From: Nephromyces sp. MM_2019
Taxonomy: Eukaryota > Apicomplexa > Aconoidasida > Nephromycida
DNA: 58,759 nt
NCBI GenBank assembly: GCA_015657535.1
Contig: JADHZB010000199.1
Location: 1 to 58,759, forward strand
Direction: 5' to 3'
Shown: positions 24,945 through 37,981 of the stretch, piece after piece
How positions within the stretch are numbered: position 1 is the stretch's first letter
How the letters are laid out: the number at the start of each line of letters is the position of its first letter
Notes under the pieces: model-generated
Told to the model about the DNA's origin: nothing
Databases searched by the model: none
What the model saw: the letters and a program-made list of their open reading frames with translations, nothing else
Program-made: the position numbers and the translations under genes

Positions 24945-26562
24945 ATGGGATTTTACCCAGTTTATTTTACATATTTAAGTTTACTTAGCTTCGTGTATTA
25001 TAGTCATACATTGCAACATCCACATCAAAAAACAAAGTCTCACAACAATTTGGAATGCTTTTTCCGGAAATATAAATCCTATAGCAATCCCCTACAAACA
25101 AGATGCCTATCCTATCTTAATATGAATCTGCCCGTTAGTGGACCTTCTAATGAGATTTCTGCTCAGCCAATAGTTCCGAAGTATTTGTTGATAGATAAAA
25201 GTACATTCTCGGTAAGATTGAATTCCTACTAAGCACCTCCATACTTTTATCTCATATTTAAAGCATTAACACACTATATATTAGAGCGACATAAAACAAG
25301 CTATCATTCTATTTGGGAAATTGGCAGAGGTAATTCTTAATTCACATATTGACTATTTCTCAACGACCTTAATAATTCAAAGATAAATATTGTAATACTT
25401 CCAGAACTATTACCCTTACACACCAGAGCAAGAGCCAAAAAAAGGAGAATTCTACTCTTTGTTTATGAAAGGTTCGTTTATTAGATATCCTCTCTTTTAA
25501 AAGGCTTTAAACAAAGTATTAAACATCAGGTCGGCCATCACCACTACATAAGTATTTCAATGCCCAGGATCCACCACCTCCTAAAACACCAAAATGGCAT
25601 AAACTTTTTCCAAATCGAGATTTAGATGAAAAGATTTCACGCTCGGAGTTTCGGGTAATAGAATCTTATTTCATCCAACACTACTATAATTTCAACCTCT
25701 TAACTAATCCCTTAAGGATGCTTTATCAAAACTGAATTTCAAATGGCCTTTATATCGAAACGAAACAGTGGTACAATCAAGTTTTTACAACAAATTAGTT
25801 GATCAAAACATACAGGTCAGATATTATCTGAATTGATCTACAAAACTAGTTAATTTTTAAAAATTGAACCGAAATTTTCCAGAGTATCAAGCTCAAAAGG
25901 TCGCAAACAAATGTCAAAGAGGTAAGAATAATTTAATCCAATTTTAGGCTTTTAAGATTGAGCCCCTTGTTACAGAATGAAGATTTTCTTAAGCTGATCA
26001 AAGATTTTATAACTACTTTGGCATCCCTACCTAACAGCACTATGAGCTTCTCAAGCGATATTACTCCTGTTGTTAGGCTACGAAACCGCTCGGAAAGTCG
26101 AGCAATCGTCCACCAGTTATTCAATAACGAAACTCTAACAATGTATATCGCTACTTCATTTTTGTTATAAAGATACATATTTATCATTCTATTATACAGG
26201 AGAATTTGCAATGCATTCATAAATTCACTATTTCATGACCCCTCCAAAGAAGATTTCACAAAATTCGAATTCGCGCGAGGTTTAAGGTCTCTATCCGGAG
26301 AATTTTCAAATGGTCAATTATTAATTTTTTTAATAGTCCTATAAATCAATGTTTTAAAATTCTTGTTTCAGGTTTAGTTTTCTTTGATCAATTTTTTAGA
26401 ATTATTATGGAACAGTTAAAAACTTTGCCAGAAGAAACCACTACAAGTACAGTGACTTCTAAAGCAGAGTCGCATACTAATGACTTATCCCACGATTTAG
26501 AAAAAAAGAACACATCAAGAAAATGGCATTTTAAATCCTTTTTGAGAAAGTTTGGGTTTTAA
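24945..26562 (+). CDS. Secretory-pathway protein of unknown function
   Basis: Nine exons (24945-25211, 25285-25329, 25405-25471, 25530-25654, 25717-25815, 25883-25921, 25976-26142, 26200-26312, 26372-26562) splice in continuous phase to about 370 residues. The first ATG opens into a hydrophobic signal-like segment (FYPVYFTYLSLLSFVYY) followed by a Lys/Asn/Ser-rich stretch, the bipartite pattern used for plastid or secretory import in apicomplexans. The rest is soluble and mixed helical, with a proline cluster (DPPPPKTPKW), basic patches and a lysine/arginine-rich end (FKSFLRKFGF). I recognise no domain. The gene converges on another secretory protein gene 84 bp away. Confidence 0.75.
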
Positions 26563-26645
26563 GGGGCTTAGTTATACTTAACTAAGACTGATTTTGGATA
26601 ACTTAAAAATGTTAAAAATTACTATTACCATCGTTTTTAAGCTAC

Positions 26646-28066
26646 TCATATGAAGTATACCATCGAAGTTACAACGACTGCGATACTAATTGGCAGAGCC
26701 GTAGTTAAATATAACCAAGTGGATAGTTTCGCTTTTTCCTTCTTTTGTTGACCATGGGCAACTTTTTTAGAGAGCTTTTCAACGCTTTTTTCCCAAATCT
26801 TTTCTTTTAAATCCTTTAATTTTTCAATTTTCTTCGAATCAGTAGAATTGAGATTTTTCTCAATTTCTATACTATGACTTGTTTTATAACTTTTTAACTC
26901 TTGAAAATTATTAATAAATAACACAATTTTTTTATCTTTTTAGTAAAACCAGAACCTGTCATTAATTCATTTGGTTGTTTTACATCATGATTAATAACAG
27001 CACTATTCTTGTCCATTTGGTTTTTTCCATTTATAAATCCTTGAATTACTATTTAATTATTTGAAAAGACCCTAAGAACGATTAAATACCTAATTTGTTA
27101 TTTCTTAAGTAACTATCTTCTATTTCGTTAGTGCTTCTCTTTTCCGCAAATACATTGAATTTACTATTATAAGTATTTATAACTTACTTTATTAGAGTAA
27201 TTTCCATTCTCACTAAAAGTCTTAAGCTCTTTTGAATAATCTTATTTGAAATTTGAGGTGCTTAAGCCATCAGATTATAAGCTTACTTGGAAAATTTTTA
27301 TGGATTTTTGACATTTTGCCTTTTTGGACTCGGTTTAAAAAGGGATTGCTTGACTAACAACAAAAAATAGGAATTTCAAAATTCTGGTAAAAAGACTTCA
27401 AAATACCAGGTATTGATCTTTTATTTGTGTCCCTTTTTTCACAGTTGGAGATGACTTGGCCTTTTCATTCAATCTGATAGCTGTTTAGAGAATATCACCA
27501 TTATTTAAGTGCAATTACCGACTATGAGACTTCAAAAGTACGCTGGCTTTGAACAAATTATTAACTTTTAGTTATGAATTATTTCAAATAAATTTGAAGC
27601 AATATTTTGAACAGGTATTAGCCGACAAAATAAAATTTTAGGCTACTATTTGATTAAAACAATCTAGATAACCTTGCAATCCGTTTTGTTTATTTATGAT
27701 AGAGGAATCATTTTTAATAAACTGCAATATTTCACTTGATTTCTGTTTCAATATTATGGATGAGAATTAAAAATGTAATTAAAAAGGATTATATTTTTAC
27801 CTCAAGGGAACCTAAAGTTTCTTCGATTAAACCTTGAAGCAGATAGCTCATAGTTTGATTTTAGAATAATTTTTGATTCAATTACTATTTAACTCAGATA
27901 GATTAATACCAAGCTTTGTAAGATAAAATTTTTTAAAAATCGATAAAAAATCTTTTATAACCTTTTCTGATCCGGCTCGAAGAGTAGAAACGTGGACCGT
28001 TTTAATACTCCTAAAAAGCAATAATAATATTATAAGCAAGATGTAGCTATGCTCGCTCAATTTCAT
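26646..28066 (-). CDS. Lysine-rich type I membrane protein of unknown function
   Basis: Ten small exons (27886-28066, 27801-27832, 27673-27742, 27519-27564, 27407-27473, 27287-27353, 27188-27240, 27090-27138, 26956-27039, 26646-26899) give about 300 residues. The donor of exon 9 could also be at 26950. The N-terminus is a clear signal peptide (YILLIILLLLF after MKLSEHS). A long Lys/Asn/Ser-rich hydrophilic region follows, then a charged helical stretch (KIEKLKDLKEKIWEK) and a C-terminal membrane span (LPISIAVVVTSMVYF). It would be exported to or displayed on a membrane. No domain is recognised. Confidence 0.75.
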
Positions 28067-28733
28067 TTTTATTGCATCTCAAATCTAAGATCGTATATAA
28101 ATATAATTATTAGATAAAAACAAATAGTAATTTGCTCAGAAACATTTTAGTGTAACTACAATAAAAATATATTTAGGTAATAAGTTATTTATAGTAAGTT
28201 TAGTTTCTAGTTTCCCGATTACCTACCAATTTATCTTGCTTAATCAAAAGTTGGTTACAATTAGCTGCTTACACTTAAAATAGTTTCAAGTTATATCCTA
28301 CACATTTAATTGAATGTCCCTTTGAATTCCTATGGTCATAATATTTATTAACGTTTTGAGTCAATTTATGTGAAAATGGCTTTTCAAGCTCAAATTGATT
28401 TAAATAGTTCACTTTATAAATCAAAATTAGATTTCTACCTATAATAGTTTTATTAGGTATATATTATAAGAGATTCAATCAAGTTAAGATGTTAGTATTT
28501 ATTGTTTATGGGCCAATTATGTGGTTGTATCAGTGTAACCAAAAAATTTTTATATTTATCTATGAATATAATTATTCGACAAATATGAATTGAAAATTTA
28601 GAATATCTGTTTAAATAAACTAGCAGTTTTAATTGAAGATGAGAAAAGTGTGGACTAGATTGAAAAGTCAGGGCTTTTAAAGTTATATTTCGAAAAGCAG
28701 TTTTGAAATCATAAACTGATAAATACAGTTCAT
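28067..28733. other. Intergenic region
   Basis: About 670 bp, AT-rich, between the start of the type I membrane protein gene and the 3' end of NSA2, both on the minus strand. It should hold the promoter of the former; nothing specific was seen. Confidence 0.5.
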
Positions 28734-29906
28734 TTAAACTAGTAACAAGGCATTTATGCAGCCATCAATCTCTGGGTTATTCGTGACCTGGGCATACTTA
28801 GCTGTAGAGTAAAGTGGAATAGTTAAATACAATCAAAAAGTATTAACAAAGCTTACCCCAAATTACTTTTCCTGTCTGAGTTACCAATCCAAGATCACTG
28901 ACATTTACTTCTATGATTGTACCTGTAATTCAATATAATCAGTTTATAATTTGGGTTGTTATTTAAAAAGGGCAGTTTTATTACCTTTGGTGATTACACC
29001 CAAAGAGCTATAAAGTTGGGACTGAGGATTCTTTTTAACTCCTACTATGTCGAGGAAAAACGTAGTTTTGAGCTCAGGGTGTGTTACATGAGCTTTTTTG
29101 AAACGAAGTCCAGAGGGTCTTATATATCTTTCAAGCTTTGGGGGTTTACGTGTGAAGTTGTCACCAACATATGTTACTTTGTTAATCATTCGTTTCCAGA
29201 CCTTCTCTGAAGAGTTATATAGAGTAAGCTTAAAAGTCCAAATAATATTATTAAAGGGATAATCTTACTCTTTCTTTTTCCGCTCCTGATTACTTTGAAC
29301 ATTTCTTCATCATTCATAGCTTTTACTTTTGGTATAGGTACTTGCCATTTGCCTGCTTTTTCTTTTCTCTTTTGTTTTATCATGTTGCTGAGAACCTAAA
29401 GAGTATAAACAGTTGTTATAATGTCAAACTTGAGGTCTTGTTTAAGAATGTTAATAGTTACCTTAGTTCTAGACACTCCTTCTCTATCCAAAAGATATGC
29501 AGGGATAGCTCCATCAGGAGCGATTTCAGGTTCCTTTTGTTTTGCATCCTTTTCTTCATGAAGTTTAAGGCTGGGTGAACCAAAATTTATTGCATAATAT
29601 TAAAGTTATAATTTTTTTTGGTAGAGCATACCTTTTCTTTATTTCAACTTTTTCAGAATATCTCTTTTTGTTATATAATTTAGCCTTAATTCCACGAAGT
29701 TTTTTGGCCTTCCTTGATAGATCATTGACTGATCTTGCTTCCTTCTTTCTCCTGTAGAGGTGAAATTAGACATTTTTATGTGCGAAGAGTAAGTTTTGAT
29801 ATAAGATTATAAAGATGAAGAGGCTGGCTTCTTACTTTTTCTCAAAGTGATCAAGGCGATAACCATGGCGCTTCCTATGAAGCTCTATGTATTCGTTTTG
29901 TGGCAT
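28734..29906 (-). CDS. NSA2: Ribosome biogenesis protein NSA2 (TINP1)
   Basis: Seven exons (29836-29906, 29632-29751, 29462-29570, 29269-29395, 28985-29206, 28857-28922, 28734-28801) encode 260 residues, the usual length of NSA2. The sequence is near-collinear with the eukaryotic family: [20 protein letters not shown] at the start, a basic coiled region, [27 protein letters not shown], the eS8-like C-terminal domain with [27 protein letters not shown] and [11 protein letters not shown], and [15 protein letters not shown] at the end. NSA2 is a nucleolar factor of pre-60S maturation (27S rRNA processing). All splice phases agree. Confidence 0.97.
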
Positions 29907-30891
29907 TTCAGTTTAATCTACAGAAGTGGATGTTGCTTAGCTCAAGTAGTTAAATGAAAAGTTTAATGCTCCAAAGAATAATTATAATGTTTTAGTGGAA
30001 GTGTTTAATTACTCCTCTTTTGCTTCATAAAAATATAATATGTATAATTGGTCTAAGTTGTTATAATAAACATAAACCTTAGTGTTGCTTTATGTTTCTA
30101 ATCGATTTGTTCAAAGAAATTACAATAGGACAATATGAAAAGCTCTAGAAGGAAGAGGCACACACATGTTGTTTTTTTGTGTTTGCAGCTAGTATTTGTA
30201 CGACACTATTAAGCTAGTCTTACAAGTGTTAATCTAGCGAGTAAAAAGCATGTGTGCCTCGTTATATGGCATTTTTAACCCTTAGAATGTTTTTTACTGT
30301 TAAGTTGTTATATGGCTAACCTTTTATGTAATCACCTTATTGGTTTGAGCAGCTCAATAAGGTCTGACAAAGGCTTTTATAAAAGGCAAATTAAAAAAAC
30401 TCCTTGCAAAATTTTTCAAATTTTTCTAAACCAAAAAAGTTTTGGACAGTTCGAAAGGATTCAATTAATCTAATTGAGCTAGTTGGAATTCATTTGAATT
30501 CCTTTGAGAAAACATTACCAGACAACTTATGTTATTTAGATTTTTCAATAGCTATCATTCTTAATTTTTTGCTGTAATAATTATGAATTTTATATCAAAA
30601 TGGTTACATTTTTTGAAATCAGTGGACAGCTTAAAGTAACACTTTTAAATCAACAAATATAATTTTATAGGATTCTTCCTTTGATTCAGCAATAATTTAT
30701 TTAATGATTTACTTATCAAGTTTTTTTTAATAACATAATCAAGCTGAAATAAAACCATGCATTTTAATTAATCATGTGATCATTACACTATTTTGTTAAA
30801 AAAATTCAGTGGGTAGTCTTATGATATTTTTTAATAAGGGAATTTTACTTTGTGATTCTAAAGCAATTAGAGTTTCATTGACGTTTATAAG
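29907..30891. other. Intergenic region with a degenerate inverted repeat
   Basis: About 1 kb between NSA2 and the Hsp20 gene, both on the minus strand. Besides AT-rich DNA it contains an imperfect inverted repeat, GAGGCACACACATG at 30155-30168 and CATGTGTGCCTC at 30249-30260, about 80 bp apart. No gene was recognised. Confidence 0.5.
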
Positions 30892-31671
30892 TTATTCTAT
30901 ATCTATTTTATGGTTTCTCTGCTCTCCTTTGGGTATGGTGATTTCTAATACACCATCATTTAGCTTCGATTTGGTGCCTTGATAATTAGAATTGTGAGGT
31001 ACTGTAAAGCCTCTAGAGAATTTACCTATGCATCTTTCCTGAGATTTAGATTTATGAGTGAAGTTTATGTAGAATTCATCTATTGATTTGTAATGATTAT
31101 GTGCGTATACATAGCAAAACTATTAGTTTGTATCGAAAGAACTACTGGTTTGGAGTGATGATGTGGATGTTTAAAGCAAGGAAACTATGCTATATTGAAA
31201 GCCTCAGTTGAAATTGAATGATGGTATTTGTGTGTAAAGTAAGAGCATAAAGTTATACGGAAATCATCTATTGATTTAGGGTGATGTTCTTAGTATGCAA
31301 CAGAGACGATGTGTATCTAAATATTGTCTCTTTAGATTTGACTTAATGGGGTATCCAAAATGTAAAACATATCCTTAACTTGTCTATAGGTTTTTACTTT
31401 CATATAACATTACCATGTGCAGATAATTGAATGCTTCTGAATCATATTTAGGTTTTCTTTCTCCTGATATATATAGCTTATCATTGTTAAATTCTACCTT
31501 GAGATCTTTGTTACTTACTCCTGGTACATCGGCTTGAACAATGACGGAGTTTTCGTCTTCAAAAATATCTATCCTAGGTATACAAGCATCCGTTTGTGAG
31601 TAAAAAATATCTCCTAAAAATCTATCAAAATCTCTATAGATGCTAGAAAATGGAGACATGGAGTTTGCCAT
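30892..31671 (-). CDS. Small heat-shock protein (Hsp20/alpha-crystallin)
   Basis: Two exons (31414-31671 and 30892-31038) joined in phase 0 give 134 residues. The alpha-crystallin domain is clear: RIDIFEDENSVIVQADVPGV, DLKVEFNNDKLYISGERK, then after the intron ERCIGKFSRGFTVP and LNDGVLEITIPK. These match strands and signature motifs of class I-like small chaperones, including the terminal ITIPK. The N-terminal arm is short, with the usual aromatic start (MSPFSSIYRDFDRFLGDIF). It should act as an ATP-independent holdase. The 375-bp intron contains two copies of TCATCTATTGATTT. No heat-shock element was confidently identified upstream. Confidence 0.93.
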
Positions 31672-33024
31672 TGTTTCAGTTAGTGTAGGTCAAGTAGAAT
31701 TGATGATTGTATATAAAAATGGATAAAAATGAATTTTCTATTGATTTAATTTGGTATATATAATATTTAGAGTGATGACTTAACTTGAAAATGTTTTCAA
31801 GGTTAAACATAAGGAAACCCCTTGTGATTAGATAGATGAAAAAGCTACTACTCGCTAGAAATCAAATGAGCCAAATCAATAACTAGCTACTGTTTTGTGT
31901 ATATTGAGTAAAGTTGAAAATGCTTGGTTTTTCGAATGTTAAATATAATATTCTGTGGTGATAGAATTTTGGGTAGAATACCTTATCAAAAGTAGCATGT
32001 GCTCTTGCAGAGTACGTATAATTTATGTATGTTTGAGTAATGAATTTTTATCATTATTAACTATAATATATGAAAATGTAGTCACTGTTTGTTGCTTTTC
32101 TTAAATTATTTTTCTTTTTTATTCATTAATTCTATATACTTTAAATGAGTAGTAAATTTTGATGAAACATAGGCGCAATATTTGTATAACTATCTCACAA
32201 AGGTATTAAGATAGTTTGAATTATGTCATTGAACTGGGTACTTGTTTGAGCTTAAAAAAATCACTTAGGTTTAAAGAGAATGCTAACACTTTTTCAGTAT
32301 GGATTAGGAATAAAAAGCAATCACATGAGTTCTGTTTGAGATATAGGTTTGGTGGTTTAAAATCGTGCATATAAATTATTATGCAATCCACTTTAGTATT
32401 TAGTTGTCGAACCTAATATAAATTTTTGCATATTAGTGTGAATGAAATTATCTAAAATGATCAATAATGATTGATGAGGGCTTTATTGCTACTTTGTAAA
32501 GTTATATATACATTGAATTTAAAAAAATTCAGGTCATTTATAGTAAACACTTATAATGTCTAAGTGGCTTTCAAGGGTTAAGAATTAGCTTAGTGTTATG
32601 TTTTTTGATGGATTATATATATCACTTATATTTAAGTCCAATGATCTTCTATCAAAGTTGTTAACTAAAAGAAAAATTTATTAAGTTCATATCAGGTATA
32701 GCAGATTATATAGGCTAAGTGTACGATGTATTTCAGATCTCCTCAGGTGGAGTTCCATATGAATTGTGAGCAAAAAGGAAAATTATTCTATGATGTTGTA
32801 AGATACACAGTTTATTTAATTTGGCTTAAATTTTATTCGTCGTTTTATCCAATAGCCTACAGGCTTGGATATCACGGGTGTTTTTTTGGAGATGTATGGC
32901 TTCAACTGTTTGCATGCAGAAATTGAAAATTTAATTTATCCAAAATAAATAATTTGAATAATTATGGAATAGAATTAGAAATCTCTATAGAGTTAACAAT
33001 TTACAAATTTAAAAATATTCGAAA
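31672..33024. other. Intergenic region, no gene recognised
   Basis: About 1.35 kb of AT-rich DNA upstream of the Hsp20 start and downstream of the mL41-like gene. A 66-codon + strand frame at 32726-32926 lacks any recognisable motif or splice partner and is not called. Confidence 0.5.
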
Positions 33025-33607
33025 TTAACATTTGAAATGATTTAAAATAATTGAAACATTTGCCTTATAGGTGGCATATAGTTTATTTTGTATTAGTTTT
33101 CTGTTAAGTGTTGCTGAAATTACCTGGCAGCCACTCAAATCAGGTATGTGGAAATTTGGGACGAGCATTGGATTGATGATGAAAAAACCTAATTTAGTAA
33201 TTTCAAGAGCACAAGAAAATACAATTGAATTTTAAAAAATAATTTTATTAATTTGAGTTATTTAAAGATATGTTCTTTCGATCAAGTTATATACCTCGGA
33301 TGAAGTCAAGAAACATATACTAGGGTTATAGTTAATATAATACAAATATTTTCGTGCTAATTATTGTTGGTAAGTATATAATAGAATAATAAATAGCTAA
33401 GAGAATAAAGGGAAATTAAATTAATTATATTGTTTTCATATATCAGTATAGCTGTTTTGTAATATACATACCTTTTTGAGTGTGGCGGCCTAAGCCAATA
33501 GCTCCAAAGCCTTTCTTGAAGCCTATGGGAGCGAACTTTGCTCTCAATTGTCCCCTTCCTTTACTGGGCCCCATCTTAGAGAAAAAAGTTTTACTTAAGC
33601 CAAACAT
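33025..33607 (-). CDS. Probable mitochondrial ribosomal protein mL41 (MRPL27/MRPL41)
   Basis: Two exons (33472-33607 and 33025-33188) give about 99 residues. The core FKKGFGAIGLGRHTQKG matches the mL41 signature (Lys-Gly-x-Gly-Ala-x-Gly-x-Gly-Arg-His), followed at family spacing by IPDLSGCQ, equivalent to the conserved PDL segment. The short basic start fits mitochondrial import or rRNA binding. The first ATG is at 33607; an upstream exon cannot be excluded. The residues after PDLSGCQ diverge from the expected LKPYV, so the 3' end may involve another intron. Assignment rests on one strong motif. Confidence 0.7.
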
Positions 33608-35140
33608 TCTTGTTGAAAGAGGATCTAGATCTGAATTGAAGTCAAATAAAAGCAATGGGTTCTCTCATGATGGATAAAGTTTTGAATATCCTGGGTTACG
33701 GATTAGTTTTTATAATAATCAATAAAAACTATTGAAAAGTAAGCTCTAATAGTTCAATGATTCAGTGTGTCAAGGCAATATTTAAATACGTTGGTAAGGA
33801 ATAAATTTATTAGGAGTGTGTATTCAGTTTAAATTTTTGCTTCTTATGTTTCTTTATAAAATTTGAGTAAGTTAGAGTATTTATTCATGGTCTTGATATA
33901 ACCATTTTCTGTCATCAGAAACACTTAACTTTGCAGATTTGCTGATATATATTTTTGTGTATGCTAGCAAGGATGTATAGGCTTTAACAAATTAAATTGG
34001 TTAGCTTATAAAACTGTCTAACTTATTTTTTTTATTTATGTATTAAATTTATACTTAAATTTGGGATACTCTTAAATTTTTTGAAAAAACTGCGATATTC
34101 AAAGCTTTATTTATGAACAATCTCTAGAGCTATTACTTGAAACACTTTTTGCTTTAAATCCAAACTGAAGGAGGGTGGAAATTTTTGTTGATTGAGTGAA
34201 TTGCTTATCAAGATGGTTTTATTTATCCTATGATTTCCAGTTAACCACAACGTTTATTTATATCCATCAATATACTCCAATGATCGAGTTTATACACTTC
34301 AATCCATATCTAATATTTTACTATATATAAGTTATCCTTCATTAACAAATCCTGTAATTTATATGTATATTAAAGATTTTATTACTTTATGGTTCAAGAT
34401 TTTATTTACTTTATTTCACAATCTAACTTGGATATTTTAGATTGGACATTAAACTTCCCTGATTATCGCTTATAGTTTAGGGTTTTATAATTTTCATATT
34501 ATCTCAACTTGATCGTTGAGTTTTCAAATTGACCAATTTTAGAAACTTAATTCATAGCAATTACAAACTCTAGATTTAATAATGCTCCAAATCTCAACTG
34601 ATTTTAATTAATGTTAATTTGAATTATTTATATCATTAATTATTCCAAAAGCAGAGTAATTTTACTTTTCGTCGGACTATTTGGTAATTTTTGAATTATT
34701 TAAACTTTCAAGTCAAGCCTACTTTGCTTTTGAGAAGCATAAGTATTCAATTAAGAAACCGTGAATGTGAATTTTGTTTGATTGCTTAATTAATCATTCT
34801 ACCATTTTTATGAGTAGAAATTTACGCATCGAACTTTTGCCTAAGATAGAAAAACAAACTTCAATACTAAACTAGATGCTTATTTGTAAGGTTTTTAATC
34901 TTTCATTTGCTCACTTTTAAATTTGAAAGCTTCCACTAATATTGAATAAAGTATAATTGAATAGTAGTTATTTTTCAACTCAGTCTGAATTATTTTAAAC
35001 TTTATTATAAGATTGATATTTTTAAGCTCCTTTTAACCGAAAGGACAACATCATATTTATTCTCTCCATTTGAAAAATCTTGTTCACTTCGTTAATTAAT
35101 CCTTTTTAATGCACACAGCTCACTTCATGACTCACAAGCA
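33608..35140. other. Intergenic region, no gene recognised
   Basis: About 1.5 kb between the divergent mL41-like gene and the + strand Thr/Pro/Asn-rich gene. AT-rich, no CA/TG switch, no repeat or RNA gene seen. Confidence 0.5.
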
Positions 35141-37419
35141 ATGTCAGACTCTAACAATATAAGGAAGATTTTATGGACTGGACCTGCTCCAAAACCTATT
35201 AACAGAAAATCCAGAGCACAAAAGCCTAAGCATTCCACAGGCTTATCACCCACGCACAATACCGAAAAAGACACCTTGACTATACAACCTATATCATCAA
35301 CAGATAGCAAAACATCAAACAACATAACAACCCAAGTAATTAGAATCTAATGATTATTTAACCTTAAAATAGATTATATCTCAATCATTACTCTCAGGAT
35401 GGAGACCAAGCCAATTCAATGGGAGACAAGCCAAATCAATTGACTTTTGATTCTAATAAACTTGCTGAGCTGAATAAATTTAAACTTAGTTTGAAAAATC
35501 CACCAGGTAAACTCTAAAACCAGAAACAATTTCCCTTCAAACCTTACTCGAAGTTTTATATTATAGATAATATAATCAATAGACTATTCTATTAATACTA
35601 TTATTTATAAAGTTATTAATCGTGTTTATAAAATAGGTCATTTTAAAATATGAAAACCAAACTTTCAAATAGATCTATAAAATTACTTGATTTGTATGCG
35701 ACATCTTCAACTCAGGAATCAATACTCCTAAACATGAGGCTCAAATCAAAAAAGTTAATCAATTTTCACCTTCTAACTCTGAAGAGGGGAGCAAAGGTAT
35801 CCTACATAATCCCAAAGCTAACCACAAAAGACCTATACTAGCTACTTGGAGTGCTATTGATTCAACTGACACTATTAATCAACCATCTAAGCAAAGAACT
35901 CCTATTAGCAACTTAAACCCTACTTTCGATTATTCTCAAACAAATTCAGAGATTTTAAAAATAAAAAGCAGTTATAAAGATCCAAATGCCAAAGCAGAAG
36001 CTATAGGAAGTACTTTCCCTAAAAGTATCCCACCAAGAAGACCCTCCCCCGAGTTAGGAAAGCTTTATACAGATCCAGCAATTACAAGGCCTAATGATGT
36101 AGAAAACAAGGAACAAGAGACTCAGCCGCCTACAAATTTGGATTCATCACCAAGTACATCAATTTCAAGCAACCTTAACCGAGACCATGAGGTTACAACC
36201 GGTTACTCTTTAAGTTTACAACATCATTTTACAACACAGAAAGCAACCGAGATCTCTACAAAGATATCAGGACCATTCTTACATGACCCTACACAACCTT
36301 CTACAGACACAAACATAACAGTAGCATCATCCACATCTAACACACATGAACCGATCACACAAAATCAAGACAAACTAAACAAGAATAACGATTCACATAA
36401 CACATCTACACCTAATACAGTCACACAACCTCAAATTACGGCAACAACCAAAATAACACCAATTACATTTGATGTACCAGTATCCTCTCCACCACATACT
36501 AACCCTAACCAAACTAAAATAGCACCAATAATATTTGATAACCCAATTCCAAAGACATCACATATCATACACTGGCAAGATTCAAGTACAAATGCCAGTA
36601 ATACAAATGATTTTCTCAATAAAACCCCAACTTCGGCCAGATCCAAAGCAATCTACAACACCAAGGCCCCTATAAATTATATTACACCAACTACTTCAAG
36701 TAAAACCATTCCACACCAACCTAACGCGCCTCCCAACACATCATATAAAATTCCACCTTCCCAAGGCAAAGCAAAAGTATCGATCCCAACTACCAAAGTT
36801 AGCCCAGACCCAGTAACCATCAACAGGCCAAAAGTTCCATCACAACCCCCATCCAATCAAGATATGATAGTAACTAACACACCTAATCTAAAGTGTCCAT
36901 TGTTGACCAGTGCTTTAGAATCTACACATTCATCTTATAATTGGATTAATCAGCCTAATATTGTTAAAAGCCATCTTGAGTCGATTAACACACAAGATTT
37001 CAATGCATTTTCCAACACGAGTGAGAAGGCCCTCATCCAAGCTCTCAATTTTACTCAAGGTGCTCTTGGAACTAATGATTCTCTATATCCTTTTATTTAT
37101 CTCAAATCAGGTATAAAATCTTAAGTGAAAATTCCTCCATAAAATCCTAAAATCTTTTACTTCAAAAACTAGACAACTGAGATAAACTTATTTCATATTC
37201 AATAAATAGTTATATATTTCCTTTTTTACTTTTCTTTTTTAAGTTGAAGACGTGAACCTCGAAATATTACGCTCTTCCCCTTACACTACATCATTACAAG
37301 AACTTGAAAATTTGACTTTCGATGAAGCCTCCATTGCGATTGATACATTTTGTGATCAACAGGAAGATAAAATAAGAAATATTTCGCTGACCCACATGAA
37401 AATAGTCGGAAATTCTTAA
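35141..37419 (+). CDS. Thr/Pro/Asn-rich protein of unknown function
   Basis: Four exons (35141-35335, 35398-35506, 35716-37110, 37244-37419) splice in continuous phase to about 624 residues. The N-terminus is short and basic (IRKILWTGPAPKPINRKSRA). Nearly all of the large third exon is low-complexity, rich in Thr, Pro, Ser and Asn, with lysines and few hydrophobics, so it is probably disordered. Near the C-terminus, from about residue 495, the composition changes to a foldable helical segment (STHSSYNWINQPNIVKSHLE, then LQELENLTFDEASIAIDTF after the last intron). There is no signal peptide or membrane span. I recognise no domain; an intracellular scaffold is possible. Confidence 0.75.
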
Positions 37420-37981
37420 ACAAAAAAATCACAGAATTATTACTTTTTCTGAATTGTAAATAACACTTCTCTGTAAATCATTGGAAATGTCAAAATTTTT
37501 ACTCTTAAACGGGGAAAATACTAAAACATATAAATTTAAAAAGCGTATTAGAAATTTTATTTATCTTAAAGATATGAAAACTTAATTTTGACAAAGTAAT
37601 TAATCTTAATCCAAAGAGGTTTTAAAATATTAATGAAATGAATTGCATGATAAGTTATTGTATTATTTATAACTACTATTAAATTCAGACTATGAAAATT
37701 TCAAATATAAAATTTAATCAAAATTAGTAGAAGATAAAAAAACAATGGCTCTATTAACAGAGAATTGAATAGTCTAAATTTATTTGATAAACTTTTTAAA
37801 AGTTAAGAGAAAACCATTAATAGTATTATATGTATTTGAAGTAGTTTTTTATCCTAAGGATTATCAAATTTAGAGCTTAAAATCATGAAGAAGTAAATAA
37901 AAATGTAGGAGTAGTTATTCAGACATCATTTATAATTTTTTTGATTGAAATCAATCAAATTAAGAATCTTAATAGTTCATC
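37420..37981. other. Convergent intergenic region
   Basis: About 560 bp of very AT-rich DNA between the 3' ends of the Thr/Pro/Asn-rich gene and Rab7. Nothing specific was seen. Confidence 0.5.
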
